From SW132 sp038150125 (GTDB lineage: Bacteria; Bacteroidota; Rhodothermia; Balneolales; Balneolaceae): DNA of 64,000 nt. The notes under the pieces are model-generated. The model was not told the origin of the DNA. It was given only the letters and a program-made list of their open reading frames with translations, and did not search any database. This document shows, piece after piece, positions 46,627-56,126 of this stretch (the stretch's first letter is position 1; the number at the start of each line of letters is the position of its first letter). The DNA is taken from assembly GCF_038150125.1 (NCBI RefSeq), contig NZ_JBBVMF010000011.1, positions 104,700 through 168,699 of the forward strand, written 5' to 3'. A program made the position numbers and the translations under genes.

Positions 46627-47563
46627 ATGAAAAAAAAACACCAGGCTGACAGCTGTCAGCTATTTTTTTCTCACATTTCTTCTTTTCTCTCTTGTTTCTA
46701 CTGAAAAGGGGATTTCACAGGCCGGGGCAGCTTCGACAGATATTGAGTCTGTTCAGTTCGACATCCCCGACACCCACCTTATCGGGGGCTTTGCACTCGG
46801 GACTCAGGCATACACGTTTAACCGCTACTCTGCATTTGAAGCGATTGAGATGACAGCAAAAGCAGGAGGCAGGGTTATTGAATTGTACCGCCAGAAAGTG
46901 TGGCCAGAGGAGGATAATGATATACGACTGGTCCCGGGAGTATCTGACGAGGTGCTTGAAGCCGTAAAAAAGAAGCTGGCCGAGCACGATATTATAGCGG
47001 TAAACTACGGGAATATTCCTCTTCCAAATGATGAAACAGAACTCAGAAAAGTTTTTGATTTTGCTGAAAAACTCGGAGTAAAAGCCGTTACATCAGAACC
47101 CTCTCAGGAGGCTATGGACCTGATTGAACAGATGGTGAAGGAGTATGGAATAGCAGTCGCCGTTCATAATCATCCGCCTCGCCCCGACCGCCCGAACTAC
47201 CGCCACTGGGATCCGGAATTTGTACACAGCCTTATTGAGGAAAGAGATTCGCGTGTGGGTGTCTGTGCAGATATCGGTCATTATGTTCGATCCGATATCG
47301 ATCCGGTTGAAACATTAAAGTTACTTGAAGGGCGAATTGTAAGCGTGCATTTTACAGATGTGGATCAGTGGGGAGCCGAGGGTGAAGATACGGTTGCCGG
47401 AACCGGTGTGATTGATCTGCCGGCAGTTCTTTCCGAACTGAAACGTCAAAATTTCGGGGGAAATATCTCTATCGAGTATGAAAACAACTGGTATGAAAAT
47501 ATTACCGATGTCGCTCAGTTCATAGGGTTTGTCAGGGGATGGGAAAAAACCTTAAATAATTAA
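46627..47563 (+). pseudogene. Secreted TIM-barrel sugar isomerase/epimerase with a poly-A frameshift
   Basis: The conserved xylose-isomerase-like barrel runs in one frame from about 46640 to TAA 47561-47563 (GGFALGTQAYTFNRYSAFEA, VAVHNHPPRPDRPNYRHW, GVCADIGHYVR, IVSVHFTDVDQ, NISIEYENNW). Upstream this frame encodes a signal peptide (SYFFLTFLLFSLV...ISQAGA) but has no start. ATG 46627 is followed by nine A; with eight it would join this frame and give a normal MKKNTRLTAV-type leader and a ~311-residue protein. So there is a one-base indel in a homopolymer: true mutation, slippage-dependent expression or assembly error. An internal ATG at 46850 would make a truncated, unexported barrel. Confidence 0.8.
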
Positions 47564-47574
47564 TTTGGCTTTTA

Positions 47575-48969
47575 ATGAGAACTCTTTGCACAATATTATT
47601 AGTCATTTTAACTATATTTTTTACGACGGGTTGCAGCGGGTTACCTGAACAAACACCTGCTGCATCCACTGAAACTCCCCCCAACATTGTTCTCATTTTC
47701 CTGGATGATGCCGGATATGCAGATTTTAAGCCGTACGCAGAAACCCGCTATCCCACACCCAATGTGCAGACATTAGCAGAAGAAGGGCGCACATTTATGA
47801 ATTTCTACGTTCCACAGGCGATCTGTTCGGCCTCAAGGGCTGCTTTGATGACCGGAACCTACCCAGAGCGAAACGGTCTTTTTAATGCTCATCCGCCGAA
47901 AGACCGGGGTTTGAATCCCGATTTTATGACGATGGGTGAAATGCTTAAAGCGAATGGATACACGACCGGTTTTTTTGGAAAGTGGCACCTGGGTGATCAG
48001 GAAGAAACCCGGCCACATAATCGAGGGTTCGATGAAACGGCCGGAATTATGTACTCTAATGATATGTGGGCAGGCCATCCCGAAAATCCGGAGTATTGGG
48101 GACAATTTCCGCTGCACTATTGGAAAAATGGTGAAATAGAAATTGATTCGGTAACGGCGGAACATCAAACAGAATTCACAACGTGGTTCACCGAAGAGTC
48201 GGTCGATTTTATTAACCGCAACAGCGATGGCCCTTTCTTCCTCTATGTGCCACATCCCCAGCCGCATGTGCCGCTCTTTGTAAGTGAAAAGTTTGATGGA
48301 AAATCGGGGACGGGGCTTTACGGTGATGTGATGATGGAGATAGACTGGTCGGTTGGTGAAATTATGAATACCCTGGAGGAGAACGGTGTGAGGGATAATA
48401 CTATGATTCTGTTCTCATCGGATAACGGTCCCTGGTTGTCGTATGCTAATCACTCCGGGCAAACTCCGTTTAGGGAAGGAAAAGGAACCTCATTCGATGG
48501 CGGAATCAGAAGCCCTATGATTATTTCTTTTCCATCAGAAATTGAAGCCAGTACTGTTTCTCATAATACCTTCTTTTCAATTGATTTGATGCCAACTATA
48601 GCTGCACTCACGGGATCAGAGCTGCCAGATTATGAGATTGATGGCAAAAACGTTTGGAAACTGCTGCACGGGCCAGAAGGATCTGAATCTCCGCAGGAGT
48701 ATTACGCCTTTACAAACGGCACTGAATTCCAGGGAGTGATGAGCGGTGATGGTAAATGGAAGCTGCACGTTCCCCACGGCTATAGAACAAGCCCTGTTGG
48801 GGGGAGAGACGGGCTGCCAGGTCTTTATCAGCAGGCCCGCATTGATACAGCATTGTTTGATATGGTTCGGGATCCATATGAAAAAGTGAACGTGATCGAT
48901 GAATACCCTGGAATTGCAAACGAATTGATTCGCATCGCCGAAGAGCACAGGGCGACTTTCTTTGAATAG
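47575..48969 (+). CDS. Lipoprotein sulfatase with CSASR motif
   Basis: 464 residues, lipobox FTTGC. PNIVLIFLDDAGYADF; formylglycine motif CSASR at Cys84, with Ala in place of Pro, still within the C-x-P/A-x-R rule. FFGKWHLGDQ, SSDNGPWLSYANHSG, FREGKGTSFDGGIRSPMIISFP. It is of arylsulfatase A type. It starts 11 bp after the TIM-barrel gene, so both share a transcript. Confidence 0.9.
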   Translation: MRTLCTILLVILTIFFTTGCSGLPEQTPAASTETPPNIVLIFLDDAGYADFKPYAETRYPTPNVQTLAEEGRTFMNFYVPQAICSASRAALMTGTYPERNGLFNAHPPKDRGLNPDFMTMGEMLKANGYTTGFFGKWHLGDQEETRPHNRGFDETAGIMYSNDMWAGHPENPEYWGQFPLHYWKNGEIEIDSVTAEHQTEFTTWFTEESVDFINRNSDGPFFLYVPHPQPHVPLFVSEKFDGKSGTGLYGDVMMEIDWSVGEIMNTLEENGVRDNTMILFSSDNGPWLSYANHSGQTPFREGKGTSFDGGIRSPMIISFPSEIEASTVSHNTFFSIDLMPTIAALTGSELPDYEIDGKNVWKLLHGPEGSESPQEYYAFTNGTEFQGVMSGDGKWKLHVPHGYRTSPVGGRDGLPGLYQQARIDTALFDMVRDPYEKVNVIDEYPGIANELIRIAEEHRATFFE

Positions 48970-49001
48970 ATGGGCGAAAGTTATCCGATTAATTACTTAG
49001 A

Positions 49002-49604
49002 ATGAACCCAATGAAGACTACACTCTTGCTTTTAGTACTGGTTTTTTCTTTTGCGGCACTCTCGTGTGAAAGCAATGAACAGATAAGTGAATCGAATACT
49101 GGCTTTGCAAATCAACCGGCTGCCGGTGAATGGACTGCGGGCGATTTACGTGCCGCAGCACTTAGCGGCGATATCCAGATAGTAAATGAATCTATTGAGC
49201 AAGGTATTTCTGTGGATGATACCGATGACCTGGGACGGACGCCGCTGATGTTTGCCGCTTTTAACGGACATAATAAAGTTGTTGATTTGCTGATTGAAAA
49301 CGGGGCAGAAGTAAATTTGGAAAATGATGAAGGCCGGACATCCCTGATATTCGCCGCAAGCGGACATTTTCCGGAAACGGTGCGCCTGCTCATTAAAAAT
49401 GGAGCAGAACTCAATGTGCAGGATTCGGTGGAAGAGTGGTCTGCACTTATGTATGCGGCGGCTGAAGGAAATAATGATGTCGTAGAACTTTTACTGGCCA
49501 ATGGCGCAGATCCATCACTCGAAGATAAAGATGGCGAAACGTCTGCAGATTTTGCCTCAAATAATGGCCATACGGACACAGTAAATCTGCTTAAAGAGAA
49601 CTGA
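49002..49604 (+). CDS. Ankyrin-repeat lipoprotein
   Basis: 200 residues, signal and lipobox VFSFAALSC. About four ankyrin repeats: GDLRAAALSGDIQIVNESIEQG, DDLGRTPLMFAAFNGHNK, NDEGRTSLIFAASGHFPE and a WSALMYAAAEGNNDVVEL repeat with a final DGETSADFASNNGH. Presumably a periplasmic protein-binding partner. It lies 32 bp after one sulfatase and 4 bp before another, so it belongs to the sulfatase operon. A truncated paralog lies at 51304-51538. Confidence 0.87.
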   Translation: MNPMKTTLLLLVLVFSFAALSCESNEQISESNTGFANQPAAGEWTAGDLRAAALSGDIQIVNESIEQGISVDDTDDLGRTPLMFAAFNGHNKVVDLLIENGAEVNLENDEGRTSLIFAASGHFPETVRLLIKNGAELNVQDSVEEWSALMYAAAEGNNDVVELLLANGADPSLEDKDGETSADFASNNGHTDTVNLLKEN

Positions 49605-49608
49605 TAAT

Positions 49609-51273
49609 ATGAGAACTATACAGCAGGAGTTGCATCAAATTTTGAAATGCAAAATGTATAAAACCTTAGATATGAGTAACTCCTTCGCTGTATTGCTGCT
49701 CCTACTTATTTATATGTTTGGCTTATCCGGATGTGCCGAACATGTATCTGATGAAAAATTCGGTAATGGAAACGAAGTAGAACGGCCCAACATCATCATC
49801 ATTTACGCTGATGATGTGGGGTATGGGGATATAGGCGCCTACGGATCGGAACTGATTCCCACGCCACATATCGACCAGTTGGCGGCAGACGGAATTCGGT
49901 TTACCTCTGCCTATGCCACGGCAGCGACCTGTACGCCCAGCCGCTACTCACTACTGACGGGCGAATATGCCTTTCGTAATGAACGCGCACAGATTCTGCC
50001 GGGAAATGCTCCCCTTCTGATTGAACCCGGCAGTTTTACGCTTCCAGAAATGCTGCGCAGGGCTGGCTACCGAACATCGGTGGTCGGGAAGTGGCACTTA
50101 GGCTTAGGCGAGGGCGATCTGGACTGGAATATCGAAATCAAACCAGGTCCGCTGGAAGTGGGCTTTGATGAATCGTTTTTGCTGCCTGCGACCAACGACC
50201 GTGTTCCAACAGTATATGTAGATGGCCATTATGTAACTGGATTAAGTGAGGAAGATGATCCATTACGCGTCAGTTACAGCGAGCAGATCGGGGACCTGCC
50301 TACCGGCCACAGCCATCCGGAACTGGTCCACTATCCAGCCGATGATCAACATTCGGGCACGATCGTAAAAGGCATTAGTCGAATCGGCTGGCAAGATGGC
50401 GGGCAATCGGCTTGGTGGGACGATCAGGAGATGGCGCCGTTGTTTATTGAGCGATCACAGGAATTTATTGAAAGGGAAAAAGAGGGTCCGTTTTTTCTGT
50501 ACTTGTCGCTGCATGAGAATCATGTTCCTCGCTGGCCGAATCCGCAGTTTGTTGGACAGAGCCAGACCGGGTTAAGAGGAGATACGGTAGTGGAACTGGA
50601 CTGGGTGGTTGGCCAGATTATGGAGACTCTGAAGGATCTGAGTATCCGGGAGGAGACGCTGGTGATTTTTACCAGTGATAACGGGCCGATCTTTGATGAC
50701 GGTTACGAAGATGGTGCGATAAAACATGCAAACGGTCATCAGGCAAGTGGTCCCTTTCGGGGAGGAAAGTATACTGCCTTTGAAGGAGGAACTCGTATGC
50801 CGTTTATTGCCAGCTGGCCGGCAGGAATTGACCGGGGGCTGGTTACCGACGGAATGTTCAGTCAGGTAGATTTAATGGCAACCCTTGCTGCACTCAGCGG
50901 TGCGGAACTACCAGAAGAAGCTGGCCGCGACAGCCAAAATTTGCTGCCGGTGCTTCTTGGTAAAAGCAGTGAAGGGCGTGATTTTCTGGTGCAACAAGGA
51001 GCAGGATCTCAATTATACGGATTTAGGCATGGTGACTGGAAACTGATTCCTGCGTCAAGTAATCGGCCGGCTTTTATAGAAGACAAGCATAATTCACGGG
51101 ACAACCCCCTGACAACAACACAGGTTTCGACTGAGGCCTATCTGTTCAATCTGAAAAATGATTCCGGCGAGACCAATAATTTGGCAGAGAAACACCCGGA
51201 AAAAGTCAGACAGATGACAGATTTTTTTGAAAAGATATTGGAAACTCCTGAAAAGCTACTAACCAATCGTTAG
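49609..51273 (+). CDS. Lipoprotein sulfatase (arylsulfatase type)
   Basis: 554 residues from ATG 49609; ATG 49654 or 49672 would give a shorter leader. The hydrophobic run ends in lipobox MFGLSGC. PNIIIIYADDVGYGDIGAYG; formylglycine motif CTPSR at Cys108; VVGKWHLGLGEGDLDWN; FTSDNGPIFDDGYEDGA; SGPFRGGKYTAFEGGTRMPF. This long form with NDRVPTVYVDGHYV resembles arylsulfatases common in marine Bacteroidota. It starts 4 bp after the ankyrin gene. Confidence 0.9.
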   Translation: MRTIQQELHQILKCKMYKTLDMSNSFAVLLLLLIYMFGLSGCAEHVSDEKFGNGNEVERPNIIIIYADDVGYGDIGAYGSELIPTPHIDQLAADGIRFTSAYATAATCTPSRYSLLTGEYAFRNERAQILPGNAPLLIEPGSFTLPEMLRRAGYRTSVVGKWHLGLGEGDLDWNIEIKPGPLEVGFDESFLLPATNDRVPTVYVDGHYVTGLSEEDDPLRVSYSEQIGDLPTGHSHPELVHYPADDQHSGTIVKGISRIGWQDGGQSAWWDDQEMAPLFIERSQEFIEREKEGPFFLYLSLHENHVPRWPNPQFVGQSQTGLRGDTVVELDWVVGQIMETLKDLSIREETLVIFTSDNGPIFDDGYEDGAIKHANGHQASGPFRGGKYTAFEGGTRMPFIASWPAGIDRGLVTDGMFSQVDLMATLAALSGAELPEEAGRDSQNLLPVLLGKSSEGRDFLVQQGAGSQLYGFRHGDWKLIPASSNRPAFIEDKHNSRDNPLTTTQVSTEAYLFNLKNDSGETNNLAEKHPEKVRQMTDFFEKILETPEKLLTNR

Positions 51274-51303
51274 TCGAACTAAAAATTCAAAATGATGACT
51301 ATA

Positions 51304-51538
51304 TATTATTATAGAAGATAAAAAAGGAGCTAAGGTCAATCGTTCTGATATAGTGGGAAAGTGGACACCGCTTATGTACGCTGCTGCGGAGGGAAACCAT
51401 GAGGTAATCGAACTGATCTTTGAGCACTGTGCCAACCCGAAAGAAAAAGATAGTGACGGTGAGAAAGCCACAGATTTTGCAGAAAATAACGGGCATACAC
51501 AAACGGTAACGCTTCTTGATAGCAGTTTGACGCAGTGA
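51304..51538 (+). pseudogene. Ankyrin-repeat gene remnant
   Basis: The open frame from 51304 to TGA 51536-51538 lacks a start and signal. It encodes the last one and a half repeats (GKWTPLMYAAAEGNHEVIELI, DSDGEKATDFAENNGHTQTV), clearly paralogous to the end of the intact gene at 49002. A GTG at 51353 could be miscalled as a start. It is a 5'-truncated duplicate. Confidence 0.8.
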
Positions 51539-51625
51539 GGAAAAAGCTTTGAAGGAGACTCAGCATAATTTTTAGAATCGTCATGCTAAACAATGCAAAA
51601 ATATCGCAACTATTTCGGTTAGTCT

Positions 51626-51769
51626 CCTATCGAATACTTTGACTTATCAAAGGACATTCCTGAGGATTCGGATGTATAAGGACAGAATACTAAAATTGTT
51701 GATGAGATGGACAGCCTGTTTCGGGAAGCTCATGTTCCTTCGGAACTGTTTCCGCTATTCAATGAATAA
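51626..51769 (+). pseudogene. Sulfatase C-terminal remnant
   Basis: One frame reads PIEYFDLSKDIPEDSDV, an in-frame TAA (51677-51679), then IVDEMDSLFREAHVPSELFPLF and a stop. This is the usual C-terminal tail of arylsulfatases (residue block after the ELFDLxxDPxE motif). The rest of the gene is gone. Together with the ankyrin remnant before it, it looks like the wreck of a second sulfatase-ankyrin unit. Confidence 0.65.
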
Positions 51770-51784
51770 TATTTTTTAGGTAGG

Positions 51785-52414
51785 ATGATGAGAATGATAC
51801 AGCTTCCTTATCAAAACCCGATTGTTACCGTTGGTTTTTTGATGGTTAGCCTCGCTTTATTTTTTTTAATGTACAGCTGCGGTCAAACCGGCGAAGACCT
51901 AAAAAATAACAACCAGGACGTTTTTGAAGTAACGCGAGATCACGCCTTTGTCGGCGATCAAACCTGCCAATCGTGCCACGGGCAAGAGTGGGACGCATGG
52001 AAAGGGTCACATCACGATTATGCCATCGGGGAAGCAGATGACGAACATGTACGCGGAGATTTTGAGGACGCAGAATTTTCGCAGGGAGAAAATAGCTATC
52101 GTTTTTATAGAGACGGCCAAAACTACATGGTGGATGCCACTGAGCAGGGAGAATCTGAAACCTATACAATTGACTACACCTTCGGCTGGGAACCGCTTCA
52201 GCAGTACCTGATTAATATTGGGGACGGCAAAATACAGGCCCTGCATATTGCCTGGGATACGGAGGAAAACCGATGGTTTTCCCTGCAGCCTGATGAAAAG
52301 TATGCCTCTGATGACTGGATGCACTGGACAGGGGGCTCCATGAACTGGAACACGATGTGCGCGGACTGCCACTCGACCAATCTGAAACAGAATTATATCG
52401 CCGAGGCCGATTAA
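51785..52414 (+). pseudogene. Truncated multiheme cytochrome c lipoprotein
   Basis: 209 residues with a hydrophobic leader ending in FFLMYSC. FVGDQTCQSCHGQEWDAWKGSHHDYAI is a CxxCH heme site with a following His pair, and MCADCHSTNLKQNY is a second. Families with this start (multiheme cytochrome, often with TPR repeats) continue for several hundred residues with further CxxCH motifs. Here the frame stops at 52412-52414 and no continuation is seen downstream, so I call it 3'-truncated. It could still yield a two-heme protein. Confidence 0.65.
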
Positions 52415-52615
52415 AATGCAGCTGTATAAAGTATCATTCCGTTCACCTTAGTTAACCATTGGCAGGCTAAAGCTGACCACTACAAATTGTGATGAGATCC
52501 AATTTCTGGAAATGAGCAGGAACTGACACAAACGGAATGCATCCTATTTAAAATACATTCTTATAAGTACAAGAGGTACTTAAATAATCAGTTCGAACTC
52601 CAAAAGAGGACCATC

Positions 52616-52906
52616 ATGAACAGAGGAGAATATATCGATAGAATGGCTGCTAAACTGAAAGAGTGGAATTCGGAAATTAAAAATCTGGAAGCAAAAGCCC
52701 AGGAAGCCGGCGCTGACGCCAAAAAAGAGATCAGCAGCGAAGTTCAGGATCTTCGCGCTAAAAGACAGGCGGCAGAATATAAACTCGAGGATATAAAAGA
52801 AGCCGGTGAAGAGTCTTGGAAAGAGCTTCAGGCTGAAACAGAAGATGCACTTGAGGATATCAAAAGTTCGCTGGAAAATGCGATGAACAGATTTGAAAAT
52901 GTCTGA
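52616..52906 (+). CDS. Small coiled-coil protein
   Basis: 96 residues, Glu/Lys/Ala-rich, predicted to be almost entirely helical coiled coil (KLKEWNSEIKNLEAKAQEAG, then EVQDLRAKRQAAEYKLEDIKE). No signal or membrane segment. It resembles small coiled-coil proteins of unknown function seen as stress-related in various bacteria. It stands alone; ATG 52616 is preceded by aagaggaccatc (AGAGG). Confidence 0.7.
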   Translation: MNRGEYIDRMAAKLKEWNSEIKNLEAKAQEAGADAKKEISSEVQDLRAKRQAAEYKLEDIKEAGEESWKELQAETEDALEDIKSSLENAMNRFENV

Positions 52907-53803
52907 ATAACATTTAAATCAATTCTCTTCAAATTAAGGCGATGACGAAAATATCTTCGGCGGGTCTTCAAAAAAGGGATAATCACGCGGGCTTCAGAAT
53001 ACAAGCTTTATAAGCCTGACGCTTAACCGCTGGCATAAAGAAGATCAGTGATTAGGCGATGGCTGGGACTTATGCAGTCCGTATACAGAAAGCATGAGAG
53101 GTTTAACAATTTCTGTTCCAATATGAATATCATTTAGAAGTGATGGTAAATTCCGGGAGAAAAAGGCTGGCCGGACCTTGCAGGGGAAAGGCATTGCAGT
53201 ATTGCAGGCATTGATAATCAGGTAATTTATTTAAGCATTGATTTATAATAATGATGGTGTACCGGCGCTGTATTATGCCTGCGTAAAAAAGCCGGCATGC
53301 TTTTAAATAATTCAGGTAGCCTTTTTTTGTTATAGGTCTGTGAACGATTTTAAATTTTAGTCTGCGTGAGTTCAAAGCCCTCTTTTTACCACCTGGCAAT
53401 AAATCTTTGGAATTTGAGAACCGGGCAAAATGGTATCCGTTAGCTTGAGCTCAATTTTTCATAAATGTATAATTCCTTTATAGTTCTTAGGGAAACTGAA
53501 CCGACAGTAAGCATCAAAATTTATATAGAGACAGCAGCCTGATAATCAATCTTCCGCAAGAGATCCGGAATGAAAAACAGATCTCATTTCAATTTTATGA
53601 TAGGGCCGGGTAAAAAGTGCGGGATTAGCCGGCGAGAGATGCGTGGTGTTTATCTGCCTGATAATGTGATGACGAAAAAGGGTTTACCTTACATATGCGA
53701 AGTACCTTGAAAAGATGAAAGTCTCCTGAACAGATGATGAATAAAATGATGCTTATTACTTTAACTCAGGTATTGTAAATACCAAAATCAGCGGAGATGA
53801 CGC
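52907..53803. other. Intergenic region, about 900 bp
   Basis: No intact gene on either strand. Frames are short and interrupted. A possible degraded coding area lies at 53560-53720, but no family could be named. Confidence 0.4.
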
Positions 53804-54523
53804 TCATCGGGGTATGTGCTCCATGCCGTCGGTTGCAACCACTGCTTCAATGTTCCGCTGCTGTGCTTCCTGCATGATTTTCTCCTTAACCTTTTCTCCT
53901 CCCTCCACGATTTCAGAACCGCAATGTGTAATAAAAGCTTTCGGGATATCGAATTTTCTGCACCAGGTCAGCTGTGTGCGAACGGGAGTATGGCCTATCA
54001 AGTTTTCTCCCTGCTTTCTTACGAAGCTGGTGCTCACGGTGGAACCGTCCCCTATGTAGGCATCACAGCCGCTTAATGCATCTTCACGATCGTGGATATA
54101 AACCACATCAGGTACGTAAAAGACCGTTTGAGTTCCCGCCTTTATTTTGTAGCCCACACTGGGAGCTTTTGTAGAGTGTTCCACGGAATATGCCGTAAAC
54201 GTTATGCCCCGAACGTCAAATGGTTTCCCCGGTTTAACTTCAAACGTCTCATCCAAACCATAGTCACTGATCTTATCTAGTGTTTCCGTTGTCGCATAAA
54301 CCGGACAGGGGGCTCCGTTCTGAAGTCCGAAAGCGTGATCGGGATGGGCGTGGGTGAGCACAATTGCCGGAGGGTTGATCTCTTTCAATCTCTGAATCCA
54401 GTCGAGGCCGCAGTCGATCATCACCTCTTTCCCTTTGTATGAAACCATCAGGGAGCTGTGCATTTGATGACCGGAGCTGGTTTCTTCAATATATCCGCGC
54501 GTGCCTAAAAATGTAAGTTTCAT
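53804..54523 (-). CDS. MBL-fold metallo-hydrolase
   Basis: 239 residues, cytoplasmic. MKLTFLGTRGYIEE start; the metal motif is THAHPDHAFGL (HxHxDH), then VEHSTKAPSVGY (His), YIGDGS (Asp) and ITHCGSEIV (His). The pattern is that of the beta-lactamase-superfamily hydrolases near the PhnP/RNase Z-like groups. A phosphodiesterase role is likely, but the substrate is unknown. Monocistronic on the minus strand. Confidence 0.85.
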   Translation of the reverse strand: MKLTFLGTRGYIEETSSGHQMHSSLMVSYKGKEVMIDCGLDWIQRLKEINPPAIVLTHAHPDHAFGLQNGAPCPVYATTETLDKISDYGLDETFEVKPGKPFDVRGITFTAYSVEHSTKAPSVGYKIKAGTQTVFYVPDVVYIHDREDALSGCDAYIGDGSTVSTSFVRKQGENLIGHTPVRTQLTWCRKFDIPKAFITHCGSEIVEGGEKVKEKIMQEAQQRNIEAVVATDGMEHIPR

Positions 54524-55286
54524 AGTAACGATTCAGTTCGGTTTATTTGGTCAGCATGCAATATTTTGCCGGTCATTTGCTCTTTCAAAGGCCCTTGAAA
54601 TATACAGTACCCTGATAAACTTATTTCCGAAAAGCACTCCTGCAGAACAATCAAGAGATATCAATATCTGACATAGCCTGACCACAATTTAAGCAAGTTT
54701 TAAATAAACGGATATTGAGCAAAAATTGACGATGCAGTGGGCAGGGTTAAGTAAAGAAATAGCTGATCAGATATCTATATGTTTGCCTGAATCTTTTCTG
54801 TATGACTCTTTAGCACGATATTGCGTCACTCTTTAAGTTCTGATGGGTGTTATTGTCCCGTAAGCCCTTACAAACAGAGTGCATGTGTCAGAATTACAAG
54901 GCACTCTTCCAGAAGTCTGAAAATGAATCAACTGCAGGAGCGATGTATCTAATCCCGGGGCAGAGATGGATTTCACCATAAAACATCCAAAGGGTATTTT
55001 TGGGCCACTTAATGGTGAAATTTTGCAAAAGGCGTGCTTTTCTTCTAACGTTGCATAAAGTTATAAAATAGGAGTGAAGGGAGAGCTGTTATGGGATTGC
55101 TGAGCAAGCTATAAAGTTAATCTTCAGACTTGTACTATTTCTGTATAATTCCTTACATTAGCTATTCTTGGCAACAAATGAAATGTCAGGATAGCCAATG
55201 CATTATTAAATTGGGCGTCCAGAAGAGAAGAAATGACTTCGGGGAGTAATATGTCCCGAATCAGGTAGTTTCTTGCCCCTCTGAAT
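54524..55286. other. Intergenic region before the tRNA, about 760 bp
   Basis: No gene recognised. All frames are short. It probably contains the promoters of the minus-strand MBL gene and of the tRNA. Confidence 0.4.
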
Positions 55287-55360
55287 GCACCCGTAGCTCA
55301 ACTGGATAGAGTACCTGACTACGAATCAGGCGGTTACAAGTTCGAATCTTGTCGGGTGTA
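55287..55360 (+). tRNA. tRNA-Arg (anticodon ACG)
   Basis: 74 nt. Acceptor stem GCACCCG with CGGGTGT (one G-U pair), D arm GCTCAACTGGATAGAG, anticodon stem CCTGA/TCAGG with loop CTACGAA (ACG, read as ICG), and a T arm with TTCGAAT in the loop. No encoded CCA. A terminator follows 10 nt later. Confidence 0.95.
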
Positions 55361-55370
55361 CATATAAAAG

Positions 55371-55404
55371 GCTCCGATTTCTAACCAGAGATCGGAGCTT
55401 TTTT
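55371..55404 (+). terminator. Rho-independent terminator of tRNA-Arg
   Basis: GCTCCGAT (55371-55378) pairs with ATCGGAGC (55391-55398) around a 12-nt loop, followed by six T. Confidence 0.88.
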
Positions 55405-55470
55405 GTGTCTTGATGTTATTAAGATGATCCGGGCGTTGCTGTTGCGAAGCAGTACTTCGCGGTTCTCGCC

Positions 55471-55522
55471 TGTCGGGTGTACCACTAAAAACCTCGTTTA
55501 ATTCGATATAAACGGGTTTTTT
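55471..55522 (+). repeat. Copy of tRNA 3' end followed by a second terminator
   Basis: TGTCGGGTGTAC (55471-55482) repeats the last 12 bases around the tRNA-Arg 3' end (55350-55361). A second hairpin follows: AACCTCGTTTA (55490-55500) with TAAACGGGTT (55509-55518), one bulged T, then a run of T. The layout, tRNA end plus terminator, suggests the relic of a tandem tRNA or an attachment-site duplication. A further hairpin, TGCGAAG/CTTCGCG, lies just before. Confidence 0.5.
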
Positions 55523-56126
55523 ATGTTTTGGAGTGATTCTTCACAGGTAAAGTTTCTCCCTGGTGGTACATGAAGTCTTTTTTTGGTGGTACATATGATA
55601 CTACAATCGGAATAGATGTTATGCCCCTATTGGATTTCGGGCCGATGGTTTGTCTTGTGTGTTCTCTGTGACCTGGGCGCTGACCCAGGCTGGGTTCTAT
55701 GACCCCTTCAGGGTCTGGAATTTATACTGAACTCGGGATTCGTAGCCGGGTAATATACTCTTGGATTTGTGAATACAGAATCATCTGTAGCTGTACCTCT
55801 TAATATTTTTGGAATCTAACATCAAAAAAAGAACCGAATTTTTGCTCAAAATTCTGTAAAAAAAATTCGTTTATGATCGCCTTATAAAGCAACATGCACA
55901 CGGAAAAAACGGAGAGAAATATTCATTTTGTCAGCCGTGTCTTCAATAGAGTGACTGAATGGCCTTTAAACCGGTGATTTTTAAAGTCGTTCGTTTGATA
56001 AAAAACTGGGTGACAGAATCATCCGGAAATTTACGCATCTACTTACACAGGATACATCATAGAAAGATAACCTGATCGTAGCATCGTACTTCCCCGATTG
56101 CCTTATTCAAACTGACGATAATCCAT
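55523..56126. other. Intergenic region, about 600 bp, left flank of the putative island
   Basis: No gene. Contains GGTGGTACATGAA (55562-55574) and GGTGGTACAT again at 55585-55594. The first recurs exactly at 61137-61149 on the far side of the toxin-antitoxin genes. Confidence 0.4.

Noticed and set aside
53816..54280. Plus-strand frames over the MBL gene
   Set aside because: Antisense shadows of a clear metallo-hydrolase on the minus strand.
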